A stretch of 64,000 nucleotides of DNA from Tupaia tana (Eukaryota > Chordata > Mammalia > Scandentia > Tupaiidae), in contig JAKSZU010000003.1 in NCBI GenBank assembly GCA_026018925.1, positions 186,788,005 through 186,852,004 on the forward strand, given 5' to 3'. Shown here in pieces: positions 1 through 10,050 of this stretch. The first letter of the stretch is position 1, and every line of letters begins with the position of its first letter. The notes under the pieces were generated by a model, which saw only the letters and a program-made list of their open reading frames with translations, was not told the origin of the DNA and ran no database searches. The translations under genes and the position numbers were made by a program.

Positions 1-371
1 TGGAGGCTTTGTCTTCAAGGTCAGAAATTCTTTATTCTTGCATGATCTAATCAATTGTTAACGTTTTCTAGGGAGATTTTCATTTCTTGTATTGTATTCT
101 TCATTTCCAGATGTTCTGTTTGATTCTTTTTTAGGCTGTCTATTTCTTTATGAAATTCCTCTTTCATGTCCTGAAATGATTTTCTCATTTCCTAGAATTG
201 ATTGATTTCTCTTGCATCTCACTGAGTTTAATTTAATTAAATTAATTAATTTTAATTTGAACAGAGAGGGACAAAGTGAGAGAGAGTGAGAGAGATGGAA
301 AATGAAAAAGTAAGTCACCAGGTCCAGGACTTGAACCATGGTGGGCCATGTGGGAGTCCAACACCCTTAAC

Positions 372-788
372 TGAAGCAGATGAGACTCCATCTTGGAGGA
401 GCAACTCCATCTTGGAGGAGTGCCTCCATTATAAACTGTTTAATTCCTATGACTAATAACTCAGGGCTGATAGCTGTCTAACTTACTGCCCCTCCTTGGA
501 GCTACAGGGTAACCTGAAAACCTTGGGTGGATTAGTACCTTAAATAGATTAGTACCTTGAATAGATTAGATTTCTGCTTCTCTGAGGATGTGTAGGGTGG
601 GATCTGACCCCAATCCCCACCCTGAGACCTCCTATTCCCCAATTCGCCCATAAAAGACCATGTCCAACCCCTAGTCGGGGCTGGAGATTTTGAGTGGTAA
701 CTCTTCTGCGTTTGCTGGTATAATAAATAGTTCTCCTAATCTCTCTAAGTGCTGTTTTCCATTCCTAGGCATCTGGTTTTCTGCAACA
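372..788 (+). mobile_element. Solo LTR of an endogenous retrovirus
   Basis: A 417-bp unit starts TG and ends CA and is flanked by a 4-bp TSD 'taac' (368-371 and 789-792). It has a TATA-like 'cataaaag' at 649-656 and an AATAAA at 722-727, in the order expected for U3-R-U5. Two 17-bp repeats lie in U3 at 534-567. No gag, pol or env sequence adjoins it, so it is a solo LTR left by LTR-LTR recombination. The same family occurs inverted at 2089-2568. The viral class was not determined. Confidence 0.85.
649..656 (+). promoter_or_regulatory. TATA-like box of solo LTR
   Basis: 'cataaaag' lies about 70 bases upstream of the LTR polyadenylation signal (AATAAA, 722-727). This is the usual spacing for a retroviral U3 promoter. 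Activity is not shown by sequence alone. Confidence 0.5.
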
Positions 789-1265
789 TAACCACCATAC
801 CACGTGCTGGCCCCGCATCTCATTGAGTTTTGTCACTATGAATATTCAGAATATTTTTTCTGACATTTCTGTGTAATTCATTGTTGGTGAGCAGCTACTA
901 TGCTCACCTGAGGGAGAATTACCCCTTTGTTTTCTCATGTTTCTTCAAGATCTGTGCTGGTTTTTGGTCATCTGATGCAATATTCACTTTTTTTTTTCTA
1001 TTTATTGGAGTTGATTCTGTAGTATTGAAAGGGAAAGTTCACAGGTGTGTTCCTTTTAGAGGGCTGTATCTCCCAGGTCAGAGCAGTTATGGATAACTTC
1101 AGGTGCTTGGCTCCTCTACCAAACATTCAGCTCTTGATGAGGCAGTAGCGAGCTAAGGAGATATAACTTAGTGAAGAGGATCATACTGTATACTGTGCTT
1201 TGCGCAGCATGGGCTGGTGTACCAAAAGTTTCAAAGTTACTCCAAGACCCCAAGGGTAGAATTCT

Positions 1266-1540
1266 TTTTTTTTTTTTTTTTTTTTTGGAGAGGTTTTTGC
1301 TATAGGGTGTGTGCGCTTGCCAGACAGACAGAGAGAGACATAGAGACAGAAAGCGAGAAATCACCCCCCAGGGGGGGATTGTCACGCCACAATCCCTTCT
1401 CCTCCATTCTCCTCTCGGGATCTTGGGCACACACGCACAAGCGCCCAGTGTGAGTTTTAAGCCACCGGGTCCGGGACACGAACCGCAGTCGACTACGTGT
1501 GAGTCCAGTGACATAGCCATTATGCTAACTGCTGGTTCCC
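1266..1540 (-). mobile_element. tRNA SINE-L, full length
   Basis: An antisense copy with a long T tract on the left and a head ending in 'gctggttccc' on the right. An exact 16-bp TSD 'ccaagggtagaattct' sits at 1250-1265 and 1541-1556. The low divergence and perfect TSD point to a fairly recent insertion. Confidence 0.93.
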
Positions 1541-1768
1541 CCAAGGGTAGAATTCTGAGAGGCTTACCGAGACCAGGCTCAAGTCTCCTGGCAGACAGGA
1601 CGAGCCCAGGCTGCCAGAGCAGAGAGCAATGGAGTAATAAAAATTCCAGTTATTCTCAGGTCCCAAGCATGGACTCACCCAAGGAGGCCTGCCCAGACCA
1701 GCAGGATAGTACTTTTTGCTTGCTTTGTTTTGTTTTTGCATGTGATTTTTTTAAAAAATAAGAATAAG

Positions 1769-2030
1769 GGGCCAGCCAGTGGTGTGGTGGTTAAGGCAGC
1801 CAGATCCCATATGGCTGACAGCACAGCTCAATTCCCAGTGATGGCTTGAGAAACATGCTGGGCGCATCTGTGTGCATATCCAAAACCCTGTGAGCAGAAT
1901 GGAGAAGGGATTGCAGCATGGTTTATCCTTCCTGGGTGGTGGTGGAGGGGGTGCGTTCTCACTTTCCCATTCCCTCTCTCTCTGTCTGGTGAGCACACAT
2001 GCCCTGTAAGAAATTAGACAATAATAAGTA
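1769..2030 (+). mobile_element. tRNA SINE-L, diverged
   Basis: It begins 'gggccagccagtggtgtggt' and ends after 'gccctgtaagaaatt'. Short A-rich direct repeats ('aaaataagaa' and 'aaaataggag') flank it. It is more diverged than the neighbouring SINE at 1266-1540. Confidence 0.8.
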
Positions 2031-2088
2031 AATAAAAATAGGAGTAGGAAGAAACAGATTTCAGATGATCATATTTTAGCCATCAGTG

Positions 2089-2568
2089 TGTTGCAGAAAA
2101 CCAGATGCCGAGGAACGGAAAGCAGCACTCAGAGAGATTAGGAGAACTGTTTATTATGTTAACGGACGCAGCGGACACTCAAAATCTCCGGCCCTGACTA
2201 AGGGTTGGACATGGTCTTTTATGGGGGAATTGGGGAAGGGGAGGTCTCCGGGTGGGGATTGGGTTCAGATCCTGCCCTACACAGCGTCAAAGGGAGGAGT
2301 CAGAGAAGCAGGAAATCTAATCTATTCAAGGTACCAATCCATTCAAGGTACTAATCAATTCAAGGTAGTAATCTATTCAAGGTACTAACCCACCCAAGGT
2401 TTTCAGGTTACCCTGTAGCTCTAAGGAGGGGCAGTAAGTTTTGCCAGAGGGCAGACCCTTAGACAGCTATCAGCCCTGAGTTATTAGTCATAGGAATTAA
2501 ACAATTTATAATGGAGGCACTCCTCCAAGATGGAGTTGCTCCTCCAAGATAGAGTCTTGTCTGCTTCA
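2089..2568 (-). mobile_element. Solo LTR, same family as 372-788, inverted
   Basis: The reverse complement aligns along its length with the LTR at 372-788: same ends (TG...CA), same 'ccatcttggaggag' repeats in U3, TATA-like sequence at 2217-2224 and AATAAA at 2150-2155 on the minus strand. It is longer (480 bp), partly because U3 has four 17-bp units (2319-2386) against two. Flanks 'agtg' (2085-2088) and 'agta' (2569-2572) form an imperfect 4-bp TSD. No internal viral genes adjoin it. Confidence 0.85.
2319..2386 (-). repeat. 17-bp tandem repeat in LTR U3 (4 units)
   Basis: Four head-to-tail units of the type 'aatctattcaaggtact' with scattered substitutions, followed by a degenerate fifth. 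The sister LTR has two units at 534-567. Such U3 repeats often hold enhancer sites; no factor is assigned here. Confidence 0.8.
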
Positions 2569-2572
2569 AGTA

Positions 2573-3095
2573 CAGGGATATCTGGGGAACTGGAGACCCA
2601 GTGAGGTATTTAGGAAGCTTTCTTGTATGTGAGTAAAAAAGTTAAGAAAGATGGGTCTTCCCCAGAGCTGTGGGAACCCCTTGTACACCCTACTTCCAGG
2701 TGGGCCTGAAAGGACGGACCCTTGACTGATGGCCACATTGCTCTAGAGGAAAACAGGCTCCAACAGAGCTCTGCAGGAAGCAAAAGGAGGCACCAGAGCC
2801 CCTCCTGGTAGGACAATGCAGGCATGATCTTTCTGTTTGCACAGCTGCACAGGCAAGGCTTCTGCCCTTCAGCGGCAGGATAACCAGGAAGACACCTTGT
2901 CTGAAAACATCTTCCTGGGAGATCACCCTACCTGATATTCCACCATGAGGGCCACATCCTCTTTGGTTAAGGTGTTGCCCTGTCTCAAGTTCCATTTTCA
3001 CAATATGTGCCCCTTGGCTGTGGATCAAGGGGTATTCCACATACTATCTGTAATAATAACTTATCAAACCTTTCCTCTCAGACAGGAGGAACCCA
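2573..3095. other. No recognised feature
   Basis: I see no gene, RNA or repeat here. Overlapping minus-strand frames of 71 and 116 codons show no recognisable domain or codon pattern. Confidence 0.5.
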
Positions 3096-3099
3096 GGTG

Positions 3100-3457
3100 G
3101 GTTGAATAGATATGTCCACCCAAACCCTCAGGATTTGGTCTTATTTAGAATAGGGCCTTTACAGGTGTAATCAAACACAAATCTCAAGATGAGATCCTTA
3201 CTGAATTAGGCCAGGTCCCAAATCCAATGATGAATATCTTCGTAAGATTCAGAAAAGGAGAAAACTCAGAGTCACAGAAAGTGAAAGCCACATGAAGGAG
3301 GAAGAGGAACCCTAAGGATTGCTGAAGCCACCAAAGCTAGAAGAGAGGCATATAGCAGAGTCTCTGGAAAGAACCAACCCTGCAGACACCTTGATCTTGG
3401 ACTTCTGGTCTCTATCATAGAGAGGAAAGCCAGTTTTGAGCCACCAGTTTAAAATTG

Positions 3458-3497
<40 letters not shown>

Positions 3498-3677
3498 TAC
3501 ACATATATCACATAGTTATTTGTGTGTGTGTATAAATTTGTTTTCTTTTGTTTAGGATGGGCTGGCAATTGATTTGGCCTCCCTTGTGGTCTCAGCTTCC
3601 AGATTAGCAGCATCTACAGGTGTTCACCTCTGTGGCTGGGCTCAGTTTGTGGTATTTTGTTACGGTTATCTTAGGAC
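3100..3677 (+). mobile_element. Old MLT1-like (MaLR) LTR with internal insertion
   Basis: Phrases typical of MLT1 LTRs appear in order: 'gggcctttacaggtgtaat', 'gaaccaaccctgcagacacc', 'ttgatcttggacttctggt', then 'gtggtattttgttacggtta' at 3649-3668. An unidentified stretch with a CA repeat (about 3454-3635) splits the 3' end. It is ancient and non-coding. Confidence 0.7.
3461..3493. repeat. (CA)n microsatellite
   Basis: About 16 AC dinucleotides, followed by a further CA/TA-rich stretch. Confidence 0.95.
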
Positions 3678-3679
3678 CT

Positions 3680-4160
3680 TTGCTGAGGAAGAAGAGAGGA
3701 CTTGGGGCATCAAGGGTCACTTCAAGGACTTTACAAATTCATTAAGGATTGGCCCTACTGTTGTGTGACCCTGGGAAGGGAGAATAGGGTGGCCTGTTAG
3801 AAGAAAAATGTCCAGGGCAGGCTGGACCCCCTTCTAGTCTAGGGCAGCTCATTTACAGTTCCCTGGGGCAAGAGCATTCCCTGCAGTTGATGTTTTTCTC
3901 TAATGGAGAAGGTGTGCCTGCTCTGTCGCTAGGAAACAGGGAGCCAGGCCTGTGGGCTCACAGCCTGGAGGGAAGGCAGATGGTGACAAGATTAAATAGT
4001 GCCTTTCATTTCAACATAGGAAATGTTTTCAATTCTCCTCTCTTGTCTCTAAAAAAAGGCAAGTGGTGGAAACTTCCCCCCTGGAAATTTATTAACAAAA
4101 GCCCAGGCAGCCCAAAAAAGCAGACTTTTTTCTTTTCACTTGTCTTTCCAACCAGCCTTC
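3680..4160. other. No recognised feature
   Basis: Unique-looking sequence. A 94-codon plus-strand frame at 3887-4171 shows no family resemblance. Confidence 0.45.
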
Positions 4161-4189
4161 AGACACTTTGAGGCTGGGAGCCCTGCTCT

Positions 4190-4330
4190 ATCGCCAGGAC
4201 TTTACCAAGCACCTCATTGAGCCTTATTCAATCCTTATAGTCACACAATGAGGTAGATTCTATTGTTATCCCATTTTATAGATGAAGAAACCAAGGTCTA
4301 GAGAACAAAAGAAATAGGTTGTAATATGTA
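4190..4330 (-). mobile_element. MIR SINE fragment
   Basis: Antisense MIR core: 'cattttatagatgaagaaac' with flanking 'cacacaatgaggtagattct'. Old, widespread mammalian SINE. Confidence 0.7.
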
Positions 4331-4435
4331 ATAGCAGTGTCCTTCCATATATGCCTCTTAGGGATGATGTTTGTGAAAGTACTCAGAAAGATAAGGACAA
4401 TACAAATCCATAATCTCATTGATATCAATATATCT

Positions 4436-4975
4436 TAGTGTGTTGGGCCACTATAACAGCATACCATAGACTAGGTGGCTTTGAATGACAAAATTTTATT
4501 TTTCACAGTTCTGGAGGCTGGGAAGTCCAAAATCAAGGCCCCAGTCAAATCAGTGGCTAGTGAGGACCCATGAACTATTTCATAGACGGTTGTCTTTTCT
4601 GTGTCCTCGCACATGGTAAAAGGAGGCAACGGTGCTTTCTGGAGCCTCTTTTATAAGGTCCCACTTTTTCTTTCTTTTTTTTTTTTAAAGAATTATTTAT
4701 TCAATTTTATTTATTCATTCTTTTTTTATTTTAATTTGACCAGAGAGAGACAGAGAGAGACAGAGAGAGAGTGAGCGAGCAGAGGGGAAAGTGGGAAAGC
4801 AAGCCGCCAGATGTGCGACTCAAACCGCAGTTGGCCATGTGGGAGTGTCCAATGCCTTAACCGCCAGGCCACCTTCTGGTCCCCAAGGCCCCACTTTTTC
4901 ATACCATCCCATTGGAGTTAGGTTTCAATCTATAAATATGCAGGGGACATTCGGTCTATAGCATAACATAACATA
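4436..4975 (-). mobile_element. MLT1-like LTR split by a SINE
   Basis: The antisense MLT1 signature reads 'ataacagcataccatagact', 'cacagttctggaggctggga' and 'ctgtgtcctcgcacatggta', then resumes after the SINE with 'taggtttcaatctataaata'. The SINE at 4671-4884 lies inside it. Confidence 0.75.
4671..4884 (-). mobile_element. tRNA SINE-S
   Basis: Antisense copy in an MLT1-like LTR. TSD 'aaggtcccactttttc' at 4655-4670 and 'aaggccccactttttc' at 4885-4900 (15 of 16). Confidence 0.92.
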
Positions 4976-5107
4976 GGGCTGTGCAGAACGAGCATAGCAG
5001 AGAAGATACAGCCTTGTTTTCTCTGAAGATTAATTTGGGGCAAGGAACTAAGTGAATCAAGAGAGGTTAGATAGATGTAAAGATTAAGACACTGCAGGTC
5101 AGCGTCT

Positions 5108-5290
5108 ACTGTTCTTTTCTTCCTTCTTTTCTCTCTTTTTCTTTCTTCTTTCTTTTTTCTTCTTTCTTTTCTTTTTTCTTCTTTCTTTTCTTTCTTTTCT
5201 TTTTTCTTTTCTTTCCTTCCCTCCTTCCCTCCTTCCCCCTCCCCCCTCCCTCTTTCTTTCTTTCTTTCCTTCCTTCCTTCCTTCCTTCCT

Positions 5291-5350
<60 letters not shown>

Positions 5351-5352
5351 TC
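5108..5352. repeat. Polypyrimidine (TTTC)n/(TTCC)n tract
   Basis: About 245 bases almost free of purines on the plus strand, in blocks of TTTTC, TTCC, CCCTCC and finally a near-perfect (TTTC)n at 5290-5352. It abuts the A/T tail side of the antisense SINE at 5353, so it probably grew from that tail. Confidence 0.9.
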
Positions 5353-5600
5353 ATTTATAAGCCAGAGAACTCATGTACTCACCAGAGAGATGGGGGTGGG
5401 GGAGGAGGAAGAAAGCACTCCCCAGTGGGGCATGGTCACAATTTAATCCCTTCTCTTCCATTCTCCAACTTGTTGGGATTTGGGGCACACATACATTTAC
5501 ATGTGCACATGCACAGTTTTTAGGTTGTTGGACTGGGATTTGAACCATAGTTAGTCATGTGGAATTGAGTTCCTTTAACCAACAGGCCACAGGATGGGCC
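5353..5600 (-). mobile_element. tRNA SINE-L, diverged
   Basis: Antisense: 'tcatgtactcaccagagaga' then 'cccttctcttccattctcc', ending 'gatgggccc'. It shares its tail end with the pyrimidine tract. Confidence 0.75.
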
Positions 5601-5930
5601 CAACCAGGCTATTTCAAGTACAGTTTTAAACTCCACAGAGCCCAGTCTCCCAGACTGCTTAACCAATAACAGTACCTGGTCAGAGGTGACCAAGACATTC
5701 TAGATGGCTCAGTCTCCTGACTATTGTATGCTCGAAGTAAGGTAGAGGGAAGGGGGAAGATTCAGGTCTCTTATGTATCTGGAGTCAAGAGCCCAATGAA
5801 ACTAAGTAGCTAAGAGAATGGTGGACACAGAGAAAGAGAGAGAAGGGATGTATTAGGGTTTAGATACATCTGGCTGAAGAGGTAGAGGCAGGAGAGCTAA
5901 GGCAGACATGTTCACAAATACGCCCTATTA
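5601..5930. other. No recognised feature
   Basis: Unique-looking sequence without a convincing frame or repeat. Confidence 0.45.
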
Positions 5931-5934
5931 TCAT

Positions 5935-6173
5935 TATTTTTCATTTGCTATGGGGTGTGTATGCTCTCTGGAGAGACAGAGAGAGAGAGATAAATGAGAA
6001 ATTACCATGGGGTGGGGGGACACACCACAATTTCTTCACTACTGTATGGGGATTTTGAACACAAATACACATGCACCTGGAATACTTTACAAGCTGCTAG
6101 GTCCAGGACACAAATTGCACAGTGGGCCATGTGGGACCCAGTTGTCTTAACTGTCGTGCTACTGGCTAGTCCC
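5935..6173 (-). mobile_element. tRNA SINE-L
   Basis: Antisense copy beginning 'tttgctatggggtgtgtatg' and ending 'ctggctagtccc'. It directly abuts the next antisense SINE. Confidence 0.8.
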
Positions 6174-6422
6174 TATTTTTTTAAAAAGATTTGTTACAGG
6201 AACTGTGCGCTCACCAGAGTGAAACACACGAAGAGAAAGAGGGAAAAAGCAATCCCCAGGGGGATGGCCATGCTGTACTCTTTTCCATTTTCCTGTCAGG
6301 AATTTGGGCACACAAGCACACACACCCTGGCCATTTTCCAAGCCACTAGGTCCAAGAGTCAAGCTGTTTAGTCTGCTGTGTGGGATCCACCTCCCTTAAC
6401 CACCATGCTACCAGCTGGCCCC
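6174..6422 (-). mobile_element. tRNA SINE-L
   Basis: Second antisense copy in tandem with the previous one, ending 'accagctggcccc'. The two are too diverged from each other for a recent duplication, so one probably inserted into the tail of the other. Confidence 0.8.
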
Positions 6423-6937
6423 CAGATCATTTCTTCTTAATTCACACTTACATACAAGGCACTACAAGCTCATCCCTAGGATGGTGCTCAGTGATCCTTA
6501 ACTCTTGGTCCTCATGCTCTTTTATAGTCCTCTCCCTCAGTGAGTAGACTTGACCTGTTTAACAAACAGGATGCTGTAGAAATGACAATGTGAATTCTAA
6601 GGGTGGGTCATGTAGTGATTTCCCATTTTTGCTATCTTGGATCTCCTGCCCTGGAAGAATTTAGCCTCCATGTCAAGAAGACACTCCAATGTCCTGATGG
6701 GAAAGTTCTCTTGGTGATGAACTGAGGCTTGTAGGCAGCAATCAGCACTAACATGGCAGGCATGTGATAAGACATATTGGAAGTAGATCTGCCTGTACCA
6801 GCCAAGCCCTCAAATGACTGAAACCTTGGCCAGCATGTTAACTACAACCTCAAGAGAGACCTAGAACCAGACCATCCAGCAAAATTCCTTCTATGTTACT
6901 TATAGTGAGATAGGAAGTGTTTATTACTTTTGTTTTA

Positions 6938-7216
6938 AAATAATTATTTATTGTATTTTATTTATAGTTTTAAAAAATTTTTTGAGAGTTTTTTGCTATA
7001 GGGCACATGTACTTACCAGAGAGACACAGAGATAGGAAGTGAGAAATCACCCATCAGGGGGATGGCCATGTCGCAATCCCTTCTCCTCCATTCTCCTCTT
7101 GTGATTTCAGGCACATATGCACATGCACCCAGTGTGAGTTTCAAGCCACTGAGTCCAGGACTTGAACCAATGATGGGAGTCCAGCACCCTAGCCACTATG
7201 CCACTTGCTGGCCCCT
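6938..7216 (-). mobile_element. tRNA SINE-L
   Basis: Antisense: 'tttttgctatagggcacatg' to 'cacttgctggcccc'. Nested in the MLT1J-type LTR. Confidence 0.82.
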
Positions 7217-7362
7217 TTTATTATTTTAACTTGCTATTGGTCACATACACTCACTAGAGAGAGAAAGAGAGAGAAAGAAAGAAAGCTGCCAGGTCCAGGA
7301 CTCAAACAGCAGTCAGATATGTGGGAGTCCAGTGCCTTGACCACCATGCCATCTGCTAGCCC
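7217..7362 (-). mobile_element. tRNA SINE-S
   Basis: Antisense short form, 'gaaagctgccaggtccagga' to 'catctgctagcccc'. Tandem with the previous SINE. Confidence 0.75.
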
Positions 7363-7764
7363 CATATTTATTGTTTTAAGCTGTTAAATTTTAGAGTAAT
7401 TCATTATCTATTGATAGAAGTAGATAGAGTCTTTTTCAATAAATATCTTCTCAAATCTATTAGAATGCAGGAACATTTGATATATCCCTCTTCCTTACTC
7501 TTCACATGACTTCTGCTACAAAGATGGACACTTTAAAACATGCCTAGGATGAGGATGTGCCAGTTTGCTCATTCAGTCAACAAACATTTATCGTGTACGT
7601 ATGTCCTAGGCACTGTGTTTACCAAAAGTAACAAAAGAGGAGCTATGATCTAGTCATTAAACAAATAACCACAAAAAAACATATAATAACCAGTAAGTGC
7701 TGTGAATAAAATATTAAGGTAAAAGAGACAAGTGTCCTTACTTATATTAGGTCAAGACAGGCAT

Positions 7765-7960
7765 CTCTGGGGTCAATTCTGTGGCACAGTGGTAATGTGC
7801 TACTGGAGAGAAGCTAGATCCCATATGGCAACTGTTGGAATCCCTGGCCTGGTCAGCCTGAAACACTCTGGGCATGCACATGAGTGCACAAATCCAACAG
7901 GATAGAGGAAGGGGACAACAGAGTGACCAGACCCTAGGGAAGGTACTCATCTCTCTTTCT

Positions 7961-8001
<41 letters not shown>

Positions 8002-8020
8002 GTATACATGCAAGTTATAT
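7765..8020 (+). mobile_element. SINE-C-like old tRNA SINE with (CT)n tail
   Basis: Head 'ctgtggcacagtggtaatgt', then 'gggcatgcacatgagtgcac' and a (CT)n run at 7960-8000. It is more diverged than SINE-L. Confidence 0.65.
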
Positions 8021-8059
8021 CATGAATAAGGAAAATACATTAAAAACAAAATTTCTTTT

Positions 8060-8316
8060 CTTTTTTTTTTTGCCATAGGGCATATGTGTTCCTTTGCTAA
8101 GGAGGAAGAGAGAGATAGGGAAAGTGATAAAGCACCTTTCCTGAGGGGGTGGTGCTGATCACACAGCAACCCCTCCTCTCCTTTCTCCTCTCAGGATTTT
8201 GGGCAAGCACACACGCCTACAGTGTTTTTTTTCAAGCCCCAGGCCTTGGACTTGAACTTTGTAGTTGGGCATGTGGTTTCTAGCTGCATTAAGGACCATG
8301 CCACCTGGTTGGTCCC
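8060..8316 (-). mobile_element. tRNA SINE-L, diverged
   Basis: Antisense, 'gccatagggcatatgtgttc' to 'ctggttggtccc'. The flanks repeat '(a)acaaaatttctt' / '(a)ataaaatttctt'. Confidence 0.8.
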
Positions 8317-8753
8317 GAAATAAAATTTCTTAAGATAGACATCTCTGTTTGAAGCCTAGAGGATGAGTAGCGATCACCTAGGCAATCAGAAAGGGAACTA
8401 GGAAACGTATTTTAGGTGTGTGTGTCCAGAGGACAGATTTTGGCAGGAAGCAGAGGGAGTCAGGAGTCATCAGCATAGGATAAGGTCAATGAAAAAGCTC
8501 AGGACCAGCAAACTGAGTGAATCATTTTAGGTAACTTGGGTTTTATTCTGTATGCACTGGGAAGTGACTGGAGGCTTTTAAGCAGGGATCTATGTCTCTG
8601 GTAGGGGGTTATAAGGATAATGTTTGGAGATTTTTAAGAATGAGGCTATGATGACAGCGGTCAGAGGCTCTTGTATAATCCTGGGGAGAGATCATAGTGG
8701 CTTGGGCTGGGATAACAACAGTGGAAAAGAAGACAGTTTCAAGAGATAATCTG

Positions 8754-9025
8754 GGGAACCAGCAATTAGCGTAATGGCTATGTCGCTGGACTCCCACGTA
8801 GTCGACCGCGGTTCGCGTCCCGGACCCGGTGGCTTAAATCTCATGCTGGGCACGTGTGCGTGCGTGCCCAAGATCCCGAGAGGAGAATGGAGAAAGGGAT
8901 TGCAGCGTGACCATCCCCCTTGGGGAGTGATTTCTCGCTTTCTGTCTCTATGTCTCTCTCTCTGTCTGTCTGGCGAGCGCACGCGCCCCATAGCAAAAAA
9001 CCTCTCCAAAAAAAAAAAAAAAAAA
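8754..9025 (+). mobile_element. tRNA SINE-L, young
   Basis: Near-consensus copy starting 'gggaaccagcaattagcgta' with an intact poly(A). TSD 'aagagataatctg' at 8741-8753 and 9026-9038, exact. Confidence 0.93.
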
Positions 9026-9279
9026 AAGAGATAATCTGAAAGTAGAATAGACAGGATTGAAAATGGAGGAAAGAGACAGCAAGAGAGATAGGTGTTAAAT
9101 TTTAACTGTTTGAGTGGTTGATAATGCCAAATCCTTCAGCAGACATTCCACAGGCTCCTTCCTATCTTGGAGTGAAACAGGATCCTTTTCTTTGGCCCAT
9201 GACCCCACCTTCACTTCTCACCAGCTCCCACCAGTTCTGTCAGCATCTGCCCAATGGCTGTGCCAGAGCTCCATGTGCC

Positions 9280-9387
9280 CCACAAGGCAGGTAACAATGT
9301 CCATTTTTACTCACTGCCCTATGGCCTGGGCCTAGCCCAGTGCCTGGGACATAGTAGGTGCTCAGTTAACACTGAATGAATGAATCT
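9280..9387 (+). mobile_element. L2 LINE 3' end
   Basis: 'ccagtgcctgggacatagta' followed by 'ggtgctcagttaaca' and 'tgaatgaatgaa' is the classic L2 terminus. Confidence 0.75.
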
Positions 9388-9389
9388 AC

Positions 9390-10050
9390 ACTGTCTTAGT
9401 CTATAATTGCATTACTAAAAGAAACACTGAGATTGGGCAATTTTATGAAGAAATAAAGGCTTACTCAGTTTATGGTTTAAAGGTCCAGGGCCCGAGCTCT
9501 AACTTTTGGTGAGACCATAACATGGCAGAGGGTAGGATCTTAAACAGAGCAAAGGTCTGTATCCCTGTGGCCTCTGCCTGCCTCATTTCCTTTTTTTTTT
9601 TTTTTTTTTTTTTTTTTTGAGAGGTTTTCGCTATAGGGCGCGTGCGCTCGCCAGACAGAGAGAGACATAGAGACAGAAAGCGAGAAATCACCCCCCAGGG
9701 GGGATGGTCACACCGCAATCCCTTCTCCTCCATTCTCCTCTTGGGATCTTGGGCACGCATGCACACGCGCCCGGCACGAGTTCTAAGCCACCGGGTCCGG
9801 GACTCGAACCGCGGTCAACTACGTGGGAGTCCAGCGACATAGCCATTATGCTAACTGCTGGTTCCCCCTCACTTCCTTTTTTTACCAAAACACTAACACT
9901 CAAGAGGCCCTGCCTGAACTACACAATTACTAAACTCCTCCCAAAGGCTTCACCTTTCCACATTATACTCAGATTAAGTTTTCAGCCTCTTAATCCCATT
10001 ACAGTGACTGAACAATGAGTTTTGGGGGGTATATTCAAATCATAGCATAC
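9390..10050 (-). mobile_element. Old MST/MLT-like LTR with nested SINE
   Basis: Antisense MaLR phrases: 'gtcttagtctataattgcat', 'attgggcaattttatgaaga', 'aactcctcccaaaggcttca' and 'ttttggggggtatattcaaa'. The SINE at 9598-9866 splits it. Confidence 0.68.
9598..9866 (-). mobile_element. tRNA SINE-L, young
   Basis: Antisense near-consensus copy. TSD 'cctcatttccttttttt' at 9581-9597 and 'cctcacttccttttttt' at 9867-9883. Confidence 0.92.

Larger units (their letters stand above)
230..814 (-). mobile_element. tRNA SINE-S, split by a solo LTR
   Basis: An antisense SINE-S covers 230-371 and 789-814, with the A/T-rich tail on the left and 'ctggcccc' (start of the head) on the right. Its TSD is clear: 'gcatctcactgagttt' at 214-229 and 'gcatctcattgagttt' at 815-830 (15 of 16 bases). 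The middle is occupied by the LTR at 372-788, so the SINE predates the LTR. Confidence 0.88.
1..1110 (-). mobile_element. L1 LINE 5' part (ORF1 region), interrupted
   Basis: Read on the minus strand, bases 1-213 resemble the coiled-coil-coding part of L1 ORF1, with a stretch like 'isdLEDKas' near the left edge. Bases 815-1110 continue the same element toward its 5' side. A SINE (230-814) splits it, with the target repeated on both sides. The frame is broken, so no ORF1 protein is made. The assignment rests on remembered L1 similarity; the limit near 1110 is approximate. Confidence 0.55.
6480..7440 (+). mobile_element. MLT1J-type old LTR with two nested SINEs
   Basis: 'gatgaactgaggcttgtagg', 'ccagcatgttaactacaacc' and 'tcaagagagacctagaacca' fit an old MLT1-group LTR. 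The 3' end resumes at 7363 with 'tttattgttttaagctgtta'. SINEs at 6938-7362 sit in its tail. Confidence 0.65.
7556..9110 (-). mobile_element. L2 LINE 3' half, interrupted by three SINEs
   Basis: Pieces of antisense L2 occur at 7556-7750, 8320-8750 and 9030-9110. They show the L2 end ('tcaacaaacatttatcgtgt', 'cctaggcactgtg') and the phrases 'gggttttattctgtatgcac' and 'aggcttttaagcagggatc'. SINEs at 7765-8020, 8060-8316 and 8754-9025 split it. The coding frame is fully decayed. Confidence 0.65.

Noticed and set aside
372-2568. A provirus with two LTRs
   Set aside because: The LTRs are inverted, have separate flanks, and the interval holds only host sequence and SINEs, with no gag, pol or env similarity.
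5106-5354. Lys/Glu-rich repetitive protein
   Set aside because: It is the translation of the (TTTC)n simple repeat.
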